NCBI RefSeq assembly: GCF_003966735.1
Contig: NZ_AP017378.1
Location: 1,942,905 to 2,006,904 of the forward strand
From: Desulfovibrio ferrophilus
GTDB taxonomy: Bacteria > Desulfobacterota > Desulfovibrionia > Desulfovibrionales > Desulfovibrionaceae
Length of the DNA stretch: 64,000 nt
Direction: 5' to 3'
Shown here: one piece after another, positions 44,816 through 53,221 of the stretch
How the letters are laid out: each line of letters starts with the position of its first letter
How positions within the stretch are numbered: position 1 is the first letter of the stretch
Notes under the pieces: model-generated
Seen by the model: the letters and a program-made list of their open reading frames with translations, nothing else
Told to the model about the DNA's origin: nothing
Database searches by the model: none
Program-made: the position numbers and the translations under genes

Positions 44816-45133
44816 TTAACGGAACTTCAGGACGATGGGCCGGTCCCCTGTATCAAAGGTCTTTCGGGCCCAAATCTTCAGGGCTCGCAGCGACTGTTCG
44901 TCACCGCAAGGCGCACAGCCGGTCAGGGAAGGGCAATCACGGATATCCAGACTGCCCTCCAGCTTATAGCTCGGGTGCGAAAAATGTCCGCTCCTGGTCA
45001 CGGCAGCAATGCTCAAGACGTCAACCTGCCCCTCGCAATTCGAGGATTCGGCAACAGCCAGCACCCCGCCAGCCACGGCAACCAGCGCAAAAACGACTAC
45101 AAGTATTTTAAACAATTGCCAGCCGCCTTTCAT
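44816..45133 (-). CDS. Small cysteine-containing secreted or anchored protein
   Basis: I do not recognise this 105-residue protein. It has an N-terminal signal or anchor (LFKILVVVFALVAVAGGVLA) and a mature part with four cysteines (one in NCEGQ, three in CPSLTGCAPCG), which might form disulfides in the periplasm. A short gap of 20 bases separates it from the downstream solute-binding protein gene, so it may be the first gene of the operon. Confidence 0.65.
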   Translation of the reverse strand: MKGGWQLFKILVVVFALVAVAGGVLAVAESSNCEGQVDVLSIAAVTRSGHFSHPSYKLEGSLDIRDCPSLTGCAPCGDEQSLRALKIWARKTFDTGDRPIVLKFR

Positions 45134-45640
45134 AACAAGCCCCCCACCACAAAACCGAATTCAAACTTGTACCTCAAGACATAAAGCTTCTATTATTCAA
45201 ATATTAAAATGTCAAATAATCGAAAAAAATGAAAACAAAGATAAAATCTAAAATATACAACAAGCACTACAATCAATTTCATAGCAAACAACTACAACAA
45301 ATTCATTATTAGAACACTAGAATACACAACAAATCATAACACCAATCATAAAACCACAGTCATGTAATAAATTGATTTTTGATTCAGATACAAATTCAAT
45401 ACATATTACCATCAATTTTACACAGACACAGACAGACTACCGGGATAACCCTTGCGAAGTCACAAAAAGCTTACATATTCTCGACTATCCTGAATCATCC
45501 TCGATATCCCTATGAAAAACACACATAAGATAGACACAAACCTACTGCATTGTTTCGCGATCAATAAAAATTCATCCACAAATCTTCGGGAGACCATTAT
45601 CCGCCAAATCAAACACAACTGTCCTCATCGCCTAGACTCC
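45134..45640. other. Very AT-rich gene-free stretch
   Basis: This interval is far richer in A and T than anything else in the window, with many short poly-A and TAAAA-like runs. I see no gene with a ribosome site and no clear inverted repeats. A 64-codon plus-strand frame (45512-45706) runs into the tRNA fragment and terminator and is unlikely to be real. It probably contains the promoter of the minus-strand transporter operon and may be a decayed island end. Confidence 0.6.
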
Positions 45641-45645
45641 AGTCC

Positions 45646-45686
45646 TTTGGAACAGAATGCCGAGATTCGACTCTCTGCGCCCCAAC
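45646..45686 (+). other. Decayed tRNA 3' half (tRNA-Pro-like remnant)
   Basis: The sequence from TTTGG to CGCCCCAAC matches the 3' half of tRNA-Pro at 39297-39339 at about 34 of 43 aligned positions by eye, with two gaps. It keeps ATGCCG, a canonical T loop (TTCGACT) and CGCCCC. The 5' half is absent. It has the same orientation as the intact tRNA, so the two could mark the ends of an old insertion. Confidence 0.6.
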
Positions 45687-45727
45687 AAACAAGGGGCTTG
45701 TGGTGATTCACCACAAGCCCCTTGTTT
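45687..45727. terminator. Strong hairpin terminator, used by sodB
   Basis: A perfect 19-bp stem (AAACAAGGGGCTTGTGGTG with its complement) with a three-base ATT loop. It follows both the tRNA fragment on the plus strand and sodB on the minus strand. Confidence 0.85.
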
Positions 45728-45750
45728 CATTGTTGATCGAAATCAAATTT

Positions 45751-46341
45751 TTACAGATTCGCGTTGGCAAAATCCCAGTTCACAAGGTGCGCCAGGAAGG
45801 CTGCCAAAAAGTCCGCACGGCGGTTCTGGTAATCCAGGTAGTAGGCGTGTTCCCAGACGTCGCAGGTTAACAGCGGCTTGATGCCTAGCGCCAGGGGGAG
45901 TTCCGCATTGGGAGTTTTCATGATTTCCAGCTTCCCACCCTTCTCCACCAACCAGGCCCAGCCACTGCCGAACTGGGTCATTCCAGCGGTCTTGAAGGCT
46001 TCGGCAAACTTGTCGTAGCCACCGAAATCGGTCTCGATACGCGAAGCGATGGCCCCGGTGGGAGCGCCGCCCCCCCCTGGTTTCATGGAGTTCCAGAAAA
46101 AGGTGTGGTTCCAGACCTGAGCTGCATTGTTGAACAGCCCAGCCTTGGAGGCATCGCCAGCTGTTTTCTTAACGATGTCCTCAAGGGACGCTCCCGCCAG
46201 ATCGGTGCCTTCAATCATGTTGTTGACGTTGGTGACATAAAGATTGTGATGTTTTCCATGATGAAAATCCAACGTGTTTGCACTGATGTGTGGCGCCAAG
46301 GCATCCTTAGCAAAAGGCAATTGGGGCAGAGTTATACTCAT
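45751..46341 (-). CDS. sodB: Superoxide dismutase (Fe type)
   Basis: The enzyme removes superoxide in the cytoplasm. The 196-residue protein has metal ligands His27 (DFHHGKHHNLYV), His79 (VWNHTFFW) and the DVWEHAYY segment, which supplies Asp and His. NSMKPGGGG and MTQFGSGWAWLV are seen in iron-type enzymes; manganese use cannot be excluded. ATG 46341 follows AGGAGG. The Fur-controlled feoAB genes lie in the next divergent unit. Confidence 0.95.
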   Translation of the reverse strand: MSITLPQLPFAKDALAPHISANTLDFHHGKHHNLYVTNVNNMIEGTDLAGASLEDIVKKTAGDASKAGLFNNAAQVWNHTFFWNSMKPGGGGAPTGAIASRIETDFGGYDKFAEAFKTAGMTQFGSGWAWLVEKGGKLEIMKTPNAELPLALGIKPLLTCDVWEHAYYLDYQNRRADFLAAFLAHLVNWDFANANL

Positions 46342-46476
46342 AATGGTGTCCTCCTGCCAATCACATACCCGATTTATCGATTCATTCATAGTTCTTGATC
46401 ACATTACCAAGGCATTCCGCCTACTCCCCCCCCTTGTGACGGAAGAAGGATAACAGTAGGCAACCGGGGCTGCTCG

Positions 46477-47412
46477 CTATTGCGCTCTCATCTCTGGTGG
46501 TCTCTGCCCGGCCAGAATCACTCGATCCTTTCCGCCGTTCTTGGCGGCATACACAGCCAGATCCACGCGCTGCTTCAGCTCCTCAACTGCCGCCTCCGCA
46601 TCTACGGCCCATTCAAATCGACCAACTCCAATGCTCAGCGAGCTGTCCCCTACGCGCACATCATGAAACCGCTCCCTAATCCGTTCGGAAATTCGCATGA
46701 CCGCATCCTGCTCCACGCAGGTAAAGATCACTCCGAATTCATCCCCCCCGTACCGGAAAGGATAATCCACACCCTCGCGGGTAAAACGCTGCAGAATGCC
46801 AGCCAACCGCACCAAAAGTGCATCCCCGGCCTGATGCCCAAACACATCGTTCACGGCTTTGAACCCGTCGCAATCGAGCATCATCAGATAAAAACTTTCG
46901 CCTTTGTTCATGGCCTGTTCTGCCAATTCCAACAGTCGCTCATCAAAAAAACGCCGGTTGTAGATACCGGTCAATCCATCCATGTATGACATGCGTTCAA
47001 ACCGTTCCTTAGTCTCGGCGGTTTCGCTCAGACGACTTTGCAACCAATCCTCACGGCTCGAGATAGCATGCACCATCCAAAACAGGTTGCGCTTAAGCTG
47101 CAACAATTCATGCTCATCTTCCTGTTCGTCAGGCAGAGGCCAGGCGGCGTTGTACTTCCCCTGTTTCACCTGCAGACAAAACCGGTTCATGGCTTTGATG
47201 TCACGCATGAAAATCACATTGGCCAGCAGGCTTGCCAAAGGCTTGAGCATCAAGAACGACGCAATAGCGCTCACAGACAAAAACAATTCGCCAAGCTCAC
47301 CATATCCCTCATGAATCAACACAAGGGCCGTAGCCAATGGTGCCGTTACCAGCGAAAACAAAATCAAAAACAACTTGGTATCAACCTTCACTCTTTCCCC
47401 CGAAACACGCAT
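46477..47412 (-). CDS. Membrane-bound diguanylate cyclase (GGDEF)
   Basis: The 311-residue protein has two N-terminal membrane segments (about 13-31 and 44-63), a short HAMP-like linker and a GGDEF domain from about residue 145 (YMDGLTGIYNRRFFDERLLE; RYGGDEFG). The active-site signature is intact. The usual RxxD inhibitory site five residues before GGDEF reads EGVD, so product inhibition may be lost. An in-frame GTG at 47391 with GGGGGAAA before it is an alternative start. It is divergent from feoAB. Confidence 0.93.
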   Translation of the reverse strand: MRVSGERVKVDTKLFLILFSLVTAPLATALVLIHEGYGELGELFLSVSAIASFLMLKPLASLLANVIFMRDIKAMNRFCLQVKQGKYNAAWPLPDEQEDEHELLQLKRNLFWMVHAISSREDWLQSRLSETAETKERFERMSYMDGLTGIYNRRFFDERLLELAEQAMNKGESFYLMMLDCDGFKAVNDVFGHQAGDALLVRLAGILQRFTREGVDYPFRYGGDEFGVIFTCVEQDAVMRISERIRERFHDVRVGDSSLSIGVGRFEWAVDAEAAVEELKQRVDLAVYAAKNGGKDRVILAGQRPPEMRAQ

Positions 47413-47491
47413 TCACGCTTTTTGAAATAGCACATATCAAAACAATCATTCTGGTTCATTCAGCTTCTGGCTTTGTCTGAGACGGGATATT

Positions 47492-47510
47492 GAAAATGAC
47501 AATCATTGTC
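47492..47510. promoter_or_regulatory. Fur box 1
   Basis: GAAAATGACAATCATTGTC matches the 19-base Fur consensus at 16 positions. It lies between the GGDEF gene and the feo promoter and could act on either. Confidence 0.75.
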
Positions 47511-47595
47511 AAATAACTATTTTTTCGCTCCATGCCCATCCCCCCTCTCCGCGATCCAAACGCTTGGGCAAAATTCTTTTTCATTCACTTTTGAG

Positions 47596-47624
47596 TTGAC
47601 ATTGAAATCCATTCTCATTATCAG
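47596..47624 (+). promoter_or_regulatory. feoAB promoter overlapped by Fur box 2
   Basis: TTGACA (47596-47601) and TATCAG (47619-47624) are 17 bases apart. A second Fur-like site (47604-47622, ending CTCATTATC, about 13 of 19 matches) covers the spacer and part of the -10 box, which is the usual position for repression by Fe-Fur. Confidence 0.7.
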
Positions 47625-47753
47625 CGTGTTTCCGGCACGATGTTGAAAAACATTCACGCCCTATTCCGCCTGCACAATTGTAAGCAACTAGCGGTCCATT
47701 TCATCCGGCCCAGCAGAGGTGCCCCTGGAACAGGCCCGCTTTTTTAATACACA

Positions 47754-47772
47754 TGCAATGATAATGAATTTC
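47754..47772 (+). promoter_or_regulatory. Fur box 3 (weak)
   Basis: The core AATGATAAT is followed by a partial inverted half ending ATTTC. It lies in the feoA leader, so it may reinforce repression. Confidence 0.4.
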
Positions 47773-47837
47773 AACTTCATAAACTCACCCTTGTCCTGGG
47801 GGCAGGCTCCGCAGGGAAAGACACGAGGAGGACAGCA

Positions 47838-48080
47838 ATGACCAACGAAATCGGACTTCGCCAACTGAAGGTGGACACAAGCGCCACCATCTCCAACATC
47901 ACTGCCCAAGGCGAATTGGGCCGTCGAATCCGCGACATGGGGTTGGTCCCCGGTACGGAAATTCAGGTCATTGGCAAAGCGCCTCTGCGCGACCCTGTGG
48001 CCATTCGACTCAGGGACTTCACCCTTACCCTGCGCAGCAACGAAGCCGATCACATCACTGTCACCACCGCGGAGGCCTAA
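47838..48080 (+). CDS. feoA: Ferrous iron transport protein FeoA
   Basis: FeoA is a small SH3-like cytoplasmic protein that supports FeoB. The 80-residue protein has AQGELGRRIRDMGLVPGTEI and APLRDPVAIRLRDFTLTLR, the usual FeoA signature. GAGGAGG lies before ATG 47838. It is followed three bases later by feoB. Confidence 0.95.
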   Translation: MTNEIGLRQLKVDTSATISNITAQGELGRRIRDMGLVPGTEIQVIGKAPLRDPVAIRLRDFTLTLRSNEADHITVTTAEA

Positions 48081-48083
48081 CCC

Positions 48084-50270
48084 ATGTCTGACAAACTCAC
48101 CATCGCCCTTGCCGGCAACCCCAACTCCGGCAAAACAACCATGTTCAATGCCCTGACCGGCGCTCGCCAACACGTGGGCAACTACCCCGGCGTGACCGTC
48201 ACCAAAAAGGAAGGCAGCCTCAAAGCCATGGACCGCGACCTGCGCATCGTTGACCTGCCCGGCACCTACTCGCTCACTCCCTATACCGAGGAAGAACTGG
48301 CGGCCCGCAATTTTCTGATCCATGAAAAGCCCCACGCAGTCATCGACATCCTGGACGCCAATACGCTGGAGCGCAGTCTGTATCTGGCTGTTCAGTTTCT
48401 GGAGCTCGGCGCGCCTCTTGTTCTGGCCCTGAATATGATGGACGAGGTCAAACGCCGTAAAATGAGTATCGACTCCAAGCTGCTCTCCAAACTGATGGGA
48501 GTGCCCGTAGTCGAAACCGTGGCCCGTTCCGGTGACGGCAAGGACGAGATGCTTAAGGCGGCGGTGGAATTCGCGGCCAACAACCGAGGCAAAGTAGAAC
48601 CACTGGCCATTTCCTACGGGCAGGATATCGACGCGGCTCTGAATGAGATGGAACCTCTGATCACTGCCGACAGATTCATGACCGATCGCGTCCCCGCTCG
48701 TTGGGTGGCACTGAAATACCTGGAAGGCGACGAAGAAATTCTGGAACTTGGCCGCAAGACCGGAACCCTGGCAAGAAGCCTGGAGGACATCTCCGCACGA
48801 GTGGCCGACCACCTGCAAAAGACCTTGGGCACCAGCCCAGAATCGGTCATCGCAGACCAGCGCTACGGCTACATCGCCACCCTGATGCGCGAGGGCGTCA
48901 TCGCCAAGGACGTCACTGCCGACCGTATCCGCACCTCGGACCGCGTCGACAAGGTGCTGACCAACGCCTTTCTCGGCCCCATCATCATGCTCACCGTGCT
49001 CTACGGCATGTTCCAGATGACCTTTGCCGTGGGTGAAATCCCCATGGGCTGGCTTGAGGTCTTCTTCGGCTGGCTGGGCGGTGTTGCCGAGGCAACCATT
49101 CCCGAAGGGCTGTTCCAGTCACTGGTGGTCTCGGGCATGATCGACGGCGTGGGCGGCGTACTGGGCTTTTTACCTCTCATTCTGGTCATGTTCTTCTGCC
49201 TCTCCTTTCTGGAGGACCTGGGCTACATGGCCCGTATGGCCTACATGCTGGACAAGGTCTTCAAGATCTTCGGGCTGCACGGCAGTTCGGTCATGCCGTT
49301 CATCATCTCTGGCGGTATTCCGGGTGGCTGCGCCGTGCCCGGTGTCATGGCCGCACGCACCCTGCGCAGCCCGCGCGAGAAGCTGGCGACCATCCTGACC
49401 GCTCCATTCATGGCCTGCGGTGCCAAGGTACCTGTCTTCATCCTGCTCATTGCCGCCTTCTTCCCCGAAAGCGGAGGGAACGCCCTGTTCATGATTACCC
49501 TCGGTGCCTGGGCCGTGGCCCTGCTCGTGGCCAAGGGCCTGCGCATGACTTGCATCAAGGGCGAGGCAACCCCCTTCCTGATGGAGCTGCCGCCGTACCG
49601 CATCCCCACCCTGCGTGGCGTGCTGATCCACACCTGGGAACGCGGCTGGCAGTATGTAAAAAAGGCCGGTACCGTGATTCTGGCCATCTCCATTCTGCTC
49701 TGGGCTGCCATGACCTTCCCGGGACTTCCCGATCAGCAGGCCGAGCAGTTCGAAACGCAACGTCAGGCCGTTCACACGGAAATGAACCTGGCTCAGCAAA
49801 ACGGTGCCTCCGAGGGAGCACTGGCAACCTTTAATGACCACTTGTCCGACGTGGACAACGCCGAGGCCGAGGCAGCGCTCAAGAACTCGCTGGCAGGACG
49901 CCTGGGCACCACTCTGGAAGGCATTACCAAGTACGCAGGCTTTGACTGGCGCACCAACATTGCGCTGGTGGGTGGTTTCGCCGCCAAGGAAGTCATCGTC
50001 TCCACCTTGGGCACATCCTATTCTCTGGGCGAGGTTGATCCCGAGGAATCCGAAGGCCTGTCCTCAAGGCTGGCCGCCGATCCTGGGTTCTCATCCTGGA
50101 GCGCCATCGCGCTGATCATCTTCACCCTGCTCTATGCGCCCTGCTTTGTGGCCGTGGTCGCCATGGCCAAGGAAAGCTCCTGGAAATGGGCAGGCTTCTC
50201 CATGGTCTTCAACACAGTCCTGGCCTATGGGCTCTCCGTGGCGGTGTATCAGATCGGTTCGTCATTGTAA
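48084..50270 (+). CDS. feoB: Ferrous iron transporter FeoB
   Basis: FeoB imports Fe(II) across the inner membrane. The 728-residue protein has an N-terminal G domain (G1 GNPNSGKTT at 11-19; GNYPGVTVTKKEG; DLPGTYSLTPYTEEE; NMMDEVKRR) and a helical spacer. Two gate-domain halves follow, with GGIPGGCAVPGVMAARTLRS and FMACGAKVPVFILL, and later GFAAKEVIVSTLG. Length is typical. GGAGG lies before the ATG. No FeoC follows. Confidence 0.97.
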   Translation: MSDKLTIALAGNPNSGKTTMFNALTGARQHVGNYPGVTVTKKEGSLKAMDRDLRIVDLPGTYSLTPYTEEELAARNFLIHEKPHAVIDILDANTLERSLYLAVQFLELGAPLVLALNMMDEVKRRKMSIDSKLLSKLMGVPVVETVARSGDGKDEMLKAAVEFAANNRGKVEPLAISYGQDIDAALNEMEPLITADRFMTDRVPARWVALKYLEGDEEILELGRKTGTLARSLEDISARVADHLQKTLGTSPESVIADQRYGYIATLMREGVIAKDVTADRIRTSDRVDKVLTNAFLGPIIMLTVLYGMFQMTFAVGEIPMGWLEVFFGWLGGVAEATIPEGLFQSLVVSGMIDGVGGVLGFLPLILVMFFCLSFLEDLGYMARMAYMLDKVFKIFGLHGSSVMPFIISGGIPGGCAVPGVMAARTLRSPREKLATILTAPFMACGAKVPVFILLIAAFFPESGGNALFMITLGAWAVALLVAKGLRMTCIKGEATPFLMELPPYRIPTLRGVLIHTWERGWQYVKKAGTVILAISILLWAAMTFPGLPDQQAEQFETQRQAVHTEMNLAQQNGASEGALATFNDHLSDVDNAEAEAALKNSLAGRLGTTLEGITKYAGFDWRTNIALVGGFAAKEVIVSTLGTSYSLGEVDPEESEGLSSRLAADPGFSSWSAIALIIFTLLYAPCFVAVVAMAKESSWKWAGFSMVFNTVLAYGLSVAVYQIGSSL

Positions 50271-50305
50271 CAATTCTCCCCTGCTTCCCATCACACTCCT
50301 GACCA

Positions 50306-50340
50306 AGAATCCCGTGCGATCTCCCGACGCACGGGATTCT
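50306..50340 (+). terminator. Rho-independent terminator after feoB
   Basis: A 13-bp perfect stem, AGAATCCCGTGCG with its complement, is followed by CCCTTTT. Confidence 0.88.
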
Positions 50341-50387
50341 CCCTTTTACAATATTGAAAATTCCAACCCGACCTGAGCAAGACAATT

Positions 50388-50480
50388 GACCTTTTTGTCA
50401 GCAAGACCAAAAAGTCCACACCGGCAACACCCCTAATATATTGATGATAAGCTGACACTTTCCCTGGCACGACAGTTGCT
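50388..50480 (+). promoter_or_regulatory. Sigma-54 promoter with a candidate activator site
   Basis: CTGGCACGACAGTTGCT (50464-50480) matches the sigma-54 consensus TGGCACG-N4-TTGCW, with GG (-24) and GC (-12) twelve bases apart. About 75 bases upstream of it, GAC(C)TTTTTG-N10-CAAAAAGTC (50388-50416) is an inverted repeat that could bind an enhancer-binding protein. No such activator gene lies in the window. A TATAAT at 50515-50520 without a good -35 is less convincing as a promoter. Confidence 0.8.
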
Positions 50481-50586
50481 GTATTGATGCCTCAGTTTAC
50501 ATTGCATTGCTGTATATAATGGTGGTCAGTGGGGAGACCGAAAGGCCACCATCCCATCAATTTGTCAGCCCATGTGGAGGGGTGTG

Positions 50587-51585
50587 ATGATCAAGTCCCG
50601 TCTGATCCGTTTCCTGTGTCTTGTTGCCGTAGCCACGGCGCTGCTTCTGCCCGGCACGGCCTTCGCCAAGAAGCTCAAAGTCGCTGGCATCTACACCCAG
50701 CCCATTCAGCAGAAATGGGATGCCTGCCTGCACAAGGCACTGGTCAAATACGCCGAGCAGGGCGCCATCGAGTACGTGTACTCCGAAAAAGTTTCCAATA
50801 CCGATTACATCCGCGTGCTGCGCGAATACTCAGAAGCTGGCGTGAACCTGATCGTGGGCGAGGCCTTCGGCATCTCCCGTGATGTGCGCAAGGTTGCCGA
50901 TGACTATCCCGAAGTGGCTTACCTGATGGGTGATTCCTTCGGCCCTCACGGCAAGAACATGTCCGTGTTCGACAACTACATCCACGAGCCCTGCTATCTG
51001 ATGGGCATGATCGCGGGCAAGATGACCAAGTCCAACAAGATCGGCATGGTCGGCGGCTACCCCATCGGCGAAGTCAACCGTCTGTTCAATGCGTTCATGG
51101 CTGGAGCCAAGGCCACGAACCCGGCCGTACAATTCAAGGTTTCCTTCATCGGTTCCTGGTATGATCCGCCGAAGGCCAAGGAATTTGCCTACGCCCAGGT
51201 CGAGTCCGGTGTGGACGTGCTGTACGCCGAGCGTGCCGGTGTGGTCGATTCTGCCCGCGAAAAGGGCATCATCGCCTTCGGTAATGTCAACGACATGAAC
51301 AAGGAAGAGAACGGCACCAACGTGGTCGTGACCTCCGCTCTGTGGAGCATGGATTCCGCCATCGGCCACGCCATCGAGCGTGTCGAAGCTGGCACCTTTG
51401 CTGCCGAGGACTACAAGGAGTGGACCATGATGGCCAAGGGTGGATCTTCCCTGTCCCCCTACTACGAGTTCGACGCCAAAATCCCCGCTGAAGTAAAGGC
51501 CGAAGTTGCCAAGACCGCTGCCGCCATCAAGGCCGGTTCCTTCACCGTCGAGATCAACGACAACGAACCCAAGTCCACCTTCTAG
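50587..51585 (+). CDS. BMP-family solute-binding protein (nucleoside/nucleobase ABC transporter)
   Basis: The 332-residue periplasmic protein has a signal peptide (LIRFLCLVAVATALLLPGTA, cut near AFA-KK). The BMP domain follows: KVAGIYTQPIQQKWDACLHK, NLIVGEAFGISRDVRKVADD, MIAGKMTKSNKIGMVGGYPI, ADPPKAKEFAYAQ-like segment and GIIAFGNVNDM. BMP proteins bind nucleosides or purines. ATG 50587 follows GGAGGGG. The next genes encode the ATPase, both permeases and a cytosine deaminase. Confidence 0.93.
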   Translation: MIKSRLIRFLCLVAVATALLLPGTAFAKKLKVAGIYTQPIQQKWDACLHKALVKYAEQGAIEYVYSEKVSNTDYIRVLREYSEAGVNLIVGEAFGISRDVRKVADDYPEVAYLMGDSFGPHGKNMSVFDNYIHEPCYLMGMIAGKMTKSNKIGMVGGYPIGEVNRLFNAFMAGAKATNPAVQFKVSFIGSWYDPPKAKEFAYAQVESGVDVLYAERAGVVDSAREKGIIAFGNVNDMNKEENGTNVVVTSALWSMDSAIGHAIERVEAGTFAAEDYKEWTMMAKGGSSLSPYYEFDAKIPAEVKAEVAKTAAAIKAGSFTVEINDNEPKSTF

Positions 51586-51600
51586 GCACTGAAATCCCAA

Positions 51601-51629
51601 GGGCCGCCTCTTTCCGGGGCGGCCCTTTT
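51601..51629 (+). terminator. Intercistronic hairpin after the BMP gene
   Basis: GGGCCGCC pairs with GGCGGCCC and is followed by four T residues, 15 bases after the stop and before the ATPase gene. It may act as partial terminator and let the binding protein be made in excess. Confidence 0.7.
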
Positions 51630-51646
51630 CACGTTAAGGAACCTGG

Positions 51647-53221
51647 ATGTATACACCAAAGCCTGCCTTGCGATTGAGCAACATCACCAAACGCTTCGGG
51701 TCGCTTGTCGCCAACGACGCCATCTCCCTGGAATTGGGAAAGGGCGAGATGCTGGCCCTGTTGGGCGAAAACGGCGCCGGCAAGACCACATTGATGAACG
51801 TCCTGTTCGGGCATTACGTGCCCGACGACGGCCGAGTGGAAATCCACGGCAACGTTATCCCGCAGGGATCACCTCGTGAAGCCTTGCATGCCGGAGTGGG
51901 CATGGTGCACCAGCACTTCACTCTGGGCGAAAACATGTCTGTGCTTGAAAACATCATCCTGGGCACCGAACCGACGCTGAGCCTGAGCCTGGAAACCGGC
52001 GCAGCACGCAAACGATTGGCCGAACTGATGGAACAATTCGGGCTCACCGTCACCCCCGATGCCCTGGTCCGCGACCTGTCCGTGGGCCAGCGCCAGCGCG
52101 TGGAAATCCTGAAGGCCTTGTTCCGGGACACCAGCGTACTGATTCTGGACGAACCCACCGCCGTGCTCACCCCCCAGGAGAGCGACAAACTTTTCGAGAC
52201 CCTGCGCCTGCTGGTGGACAAGGGCCTGTCCGTCATCTTCATCACCCATAAATTGCGTGAGGTCATGGCTGCCAGTGACCGCTGCGTGGTCCTGCGCCAT
52301 GGCAAAGTGGTGCTGACCACCCCCACCGCCGAGACCGACGCCGAAACCCTGGCTCGGGCCATGGTGGGTGGCGAAGTTCCCAAAACCGAACGCGTTCCAA
52401 GCCTAACAGGTAAAGAACTCCTGCGTATTGATGGTGTGACGGTCCAAAGTCCCGAAGGCCGGGCGCTGTTGGATAACTTGAACCTTTCACTGCATGCCGG
52501 AGAAATCCTGGGCATCGCTGGCGTATCCGGCAATGGGCAGGCCCAATTGGCAGACCTGATTTCCGGACTGACCCCCCCTGATTCCGGGAGCATCGCCGTA
52601 AATGGCAAGACCATTGCCCGCCCCACCCCCGCCGGGATGGTTGCCATGGGCGTGGGACGCATACCCGAGGACCGCACAGGAACCGGACTGATCGGCGACA
52701 TGACCGTACAGGAAAATCTGGGGAGCGAGGTCTATCGCAACAAGGAATTTTCACGCTTTGGATTCCTGAATTTCAAGAGTCTGCGCCGCCGGGCCAAGGA
52801 ACTCATAGAGCGCTTTGATGTGCGTTGTCCCGGACCGGGAGCGGCCACGCGCAAGCTTTCGGGCGGCAATATGCAGAAGCTCATCCTGGCCCGTGTGCTG
52901 TCAGGCAAACCATCGGTCATCCTGGCCAGCCAACCCACCTGGGGGCTGGACGTGGGCGCTGCAGCCTTCGTGCACCGCTGCCTGATGGAAGCCGCAGAAC
53001 GTGGCGCCGGAGTGCTGCTCATCTCCGAGGATCTGGACGAGCTGTTCCAGGTCACGGATCGCATCCAGGTCATGCATTGTGGACGTCTCTCAACTCCGGT
53101 ACGCCCCGGTGAAGTGGACGCCGCACAACTCGGCCTGGCCATGAGCGGACATCGTGCCGCCCCACACACCTCCGACACCATACATTCCGCGTCAGCCACG
53201 ACCGGGGAGACCCTGCAATGA
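51647..53221 (+). CDS. Double-domain ABC transporter ATPase (BMP-type importer)
   Basis: The 524-residue protein has two fused ATPase modules. The first has GENGAGKTT, LSVGQRQRVEILKAL and VLILDEPTAVLTP; the second has GVSGNGQAQL, KLSGGNMQKLILARVL and SQPTWGLDVG, with the degenerate second-site features usual in sugar/nucleoside importers. The segment RIPEDRTGTGLI also fits. AAGGAA lies before ATG 51647. The stop overlaps the start of the first permease. Confidence 0.94.
   Translation: MYTPKPALRLSNITKRFGSLVANDAISLELGKGEMLALLGENGAGKTTLMNVLFGHYVPDDGRVEIHGNVIPQGSPREALHAGVGMVHQHFTLGENMSVLENIILGTEPTLSLSLETGAARKRLAELMEQFGLTVTPDALVRDLSVGQRQRVEILKALFRDTSVLILDEPTAVLTPQESDKLFETLRLLVDKGLSVIFITHKLREVMAASDRCVVLRHGKVVLTTPTAETDAETLARAMVGGEVPKTERVPSLTGKELLRIDGVTVQSPEGRALLDNLNLSLHAGEILGIAGVSGNGQAQLADLISGLTPPDSGSIAVNGKTIARPTPAGMVAMGVGRIPEDRTGTGLIGDMTVQENLGSEVYRNKEFSRFGFLNFKSLRRRAKELIERFDVRCPGPGAATRKLSGGNMQKLILARVLSGKPSVILASQPTWGLDVGAAAFVHRCLMEAAERGAGVLLISEDLDELFQVTDRIQVMHCGRLSTPVRPGEVDAAQLGLAMSGHRAAPHTSDTIHSASATTGETLQ

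Noticed and set aside
45512-45706. 64-codon frame in the AT-rich stretch
   Set aside because: It runs through the tRNA remnant into a terminator stem, with no ribosome site.
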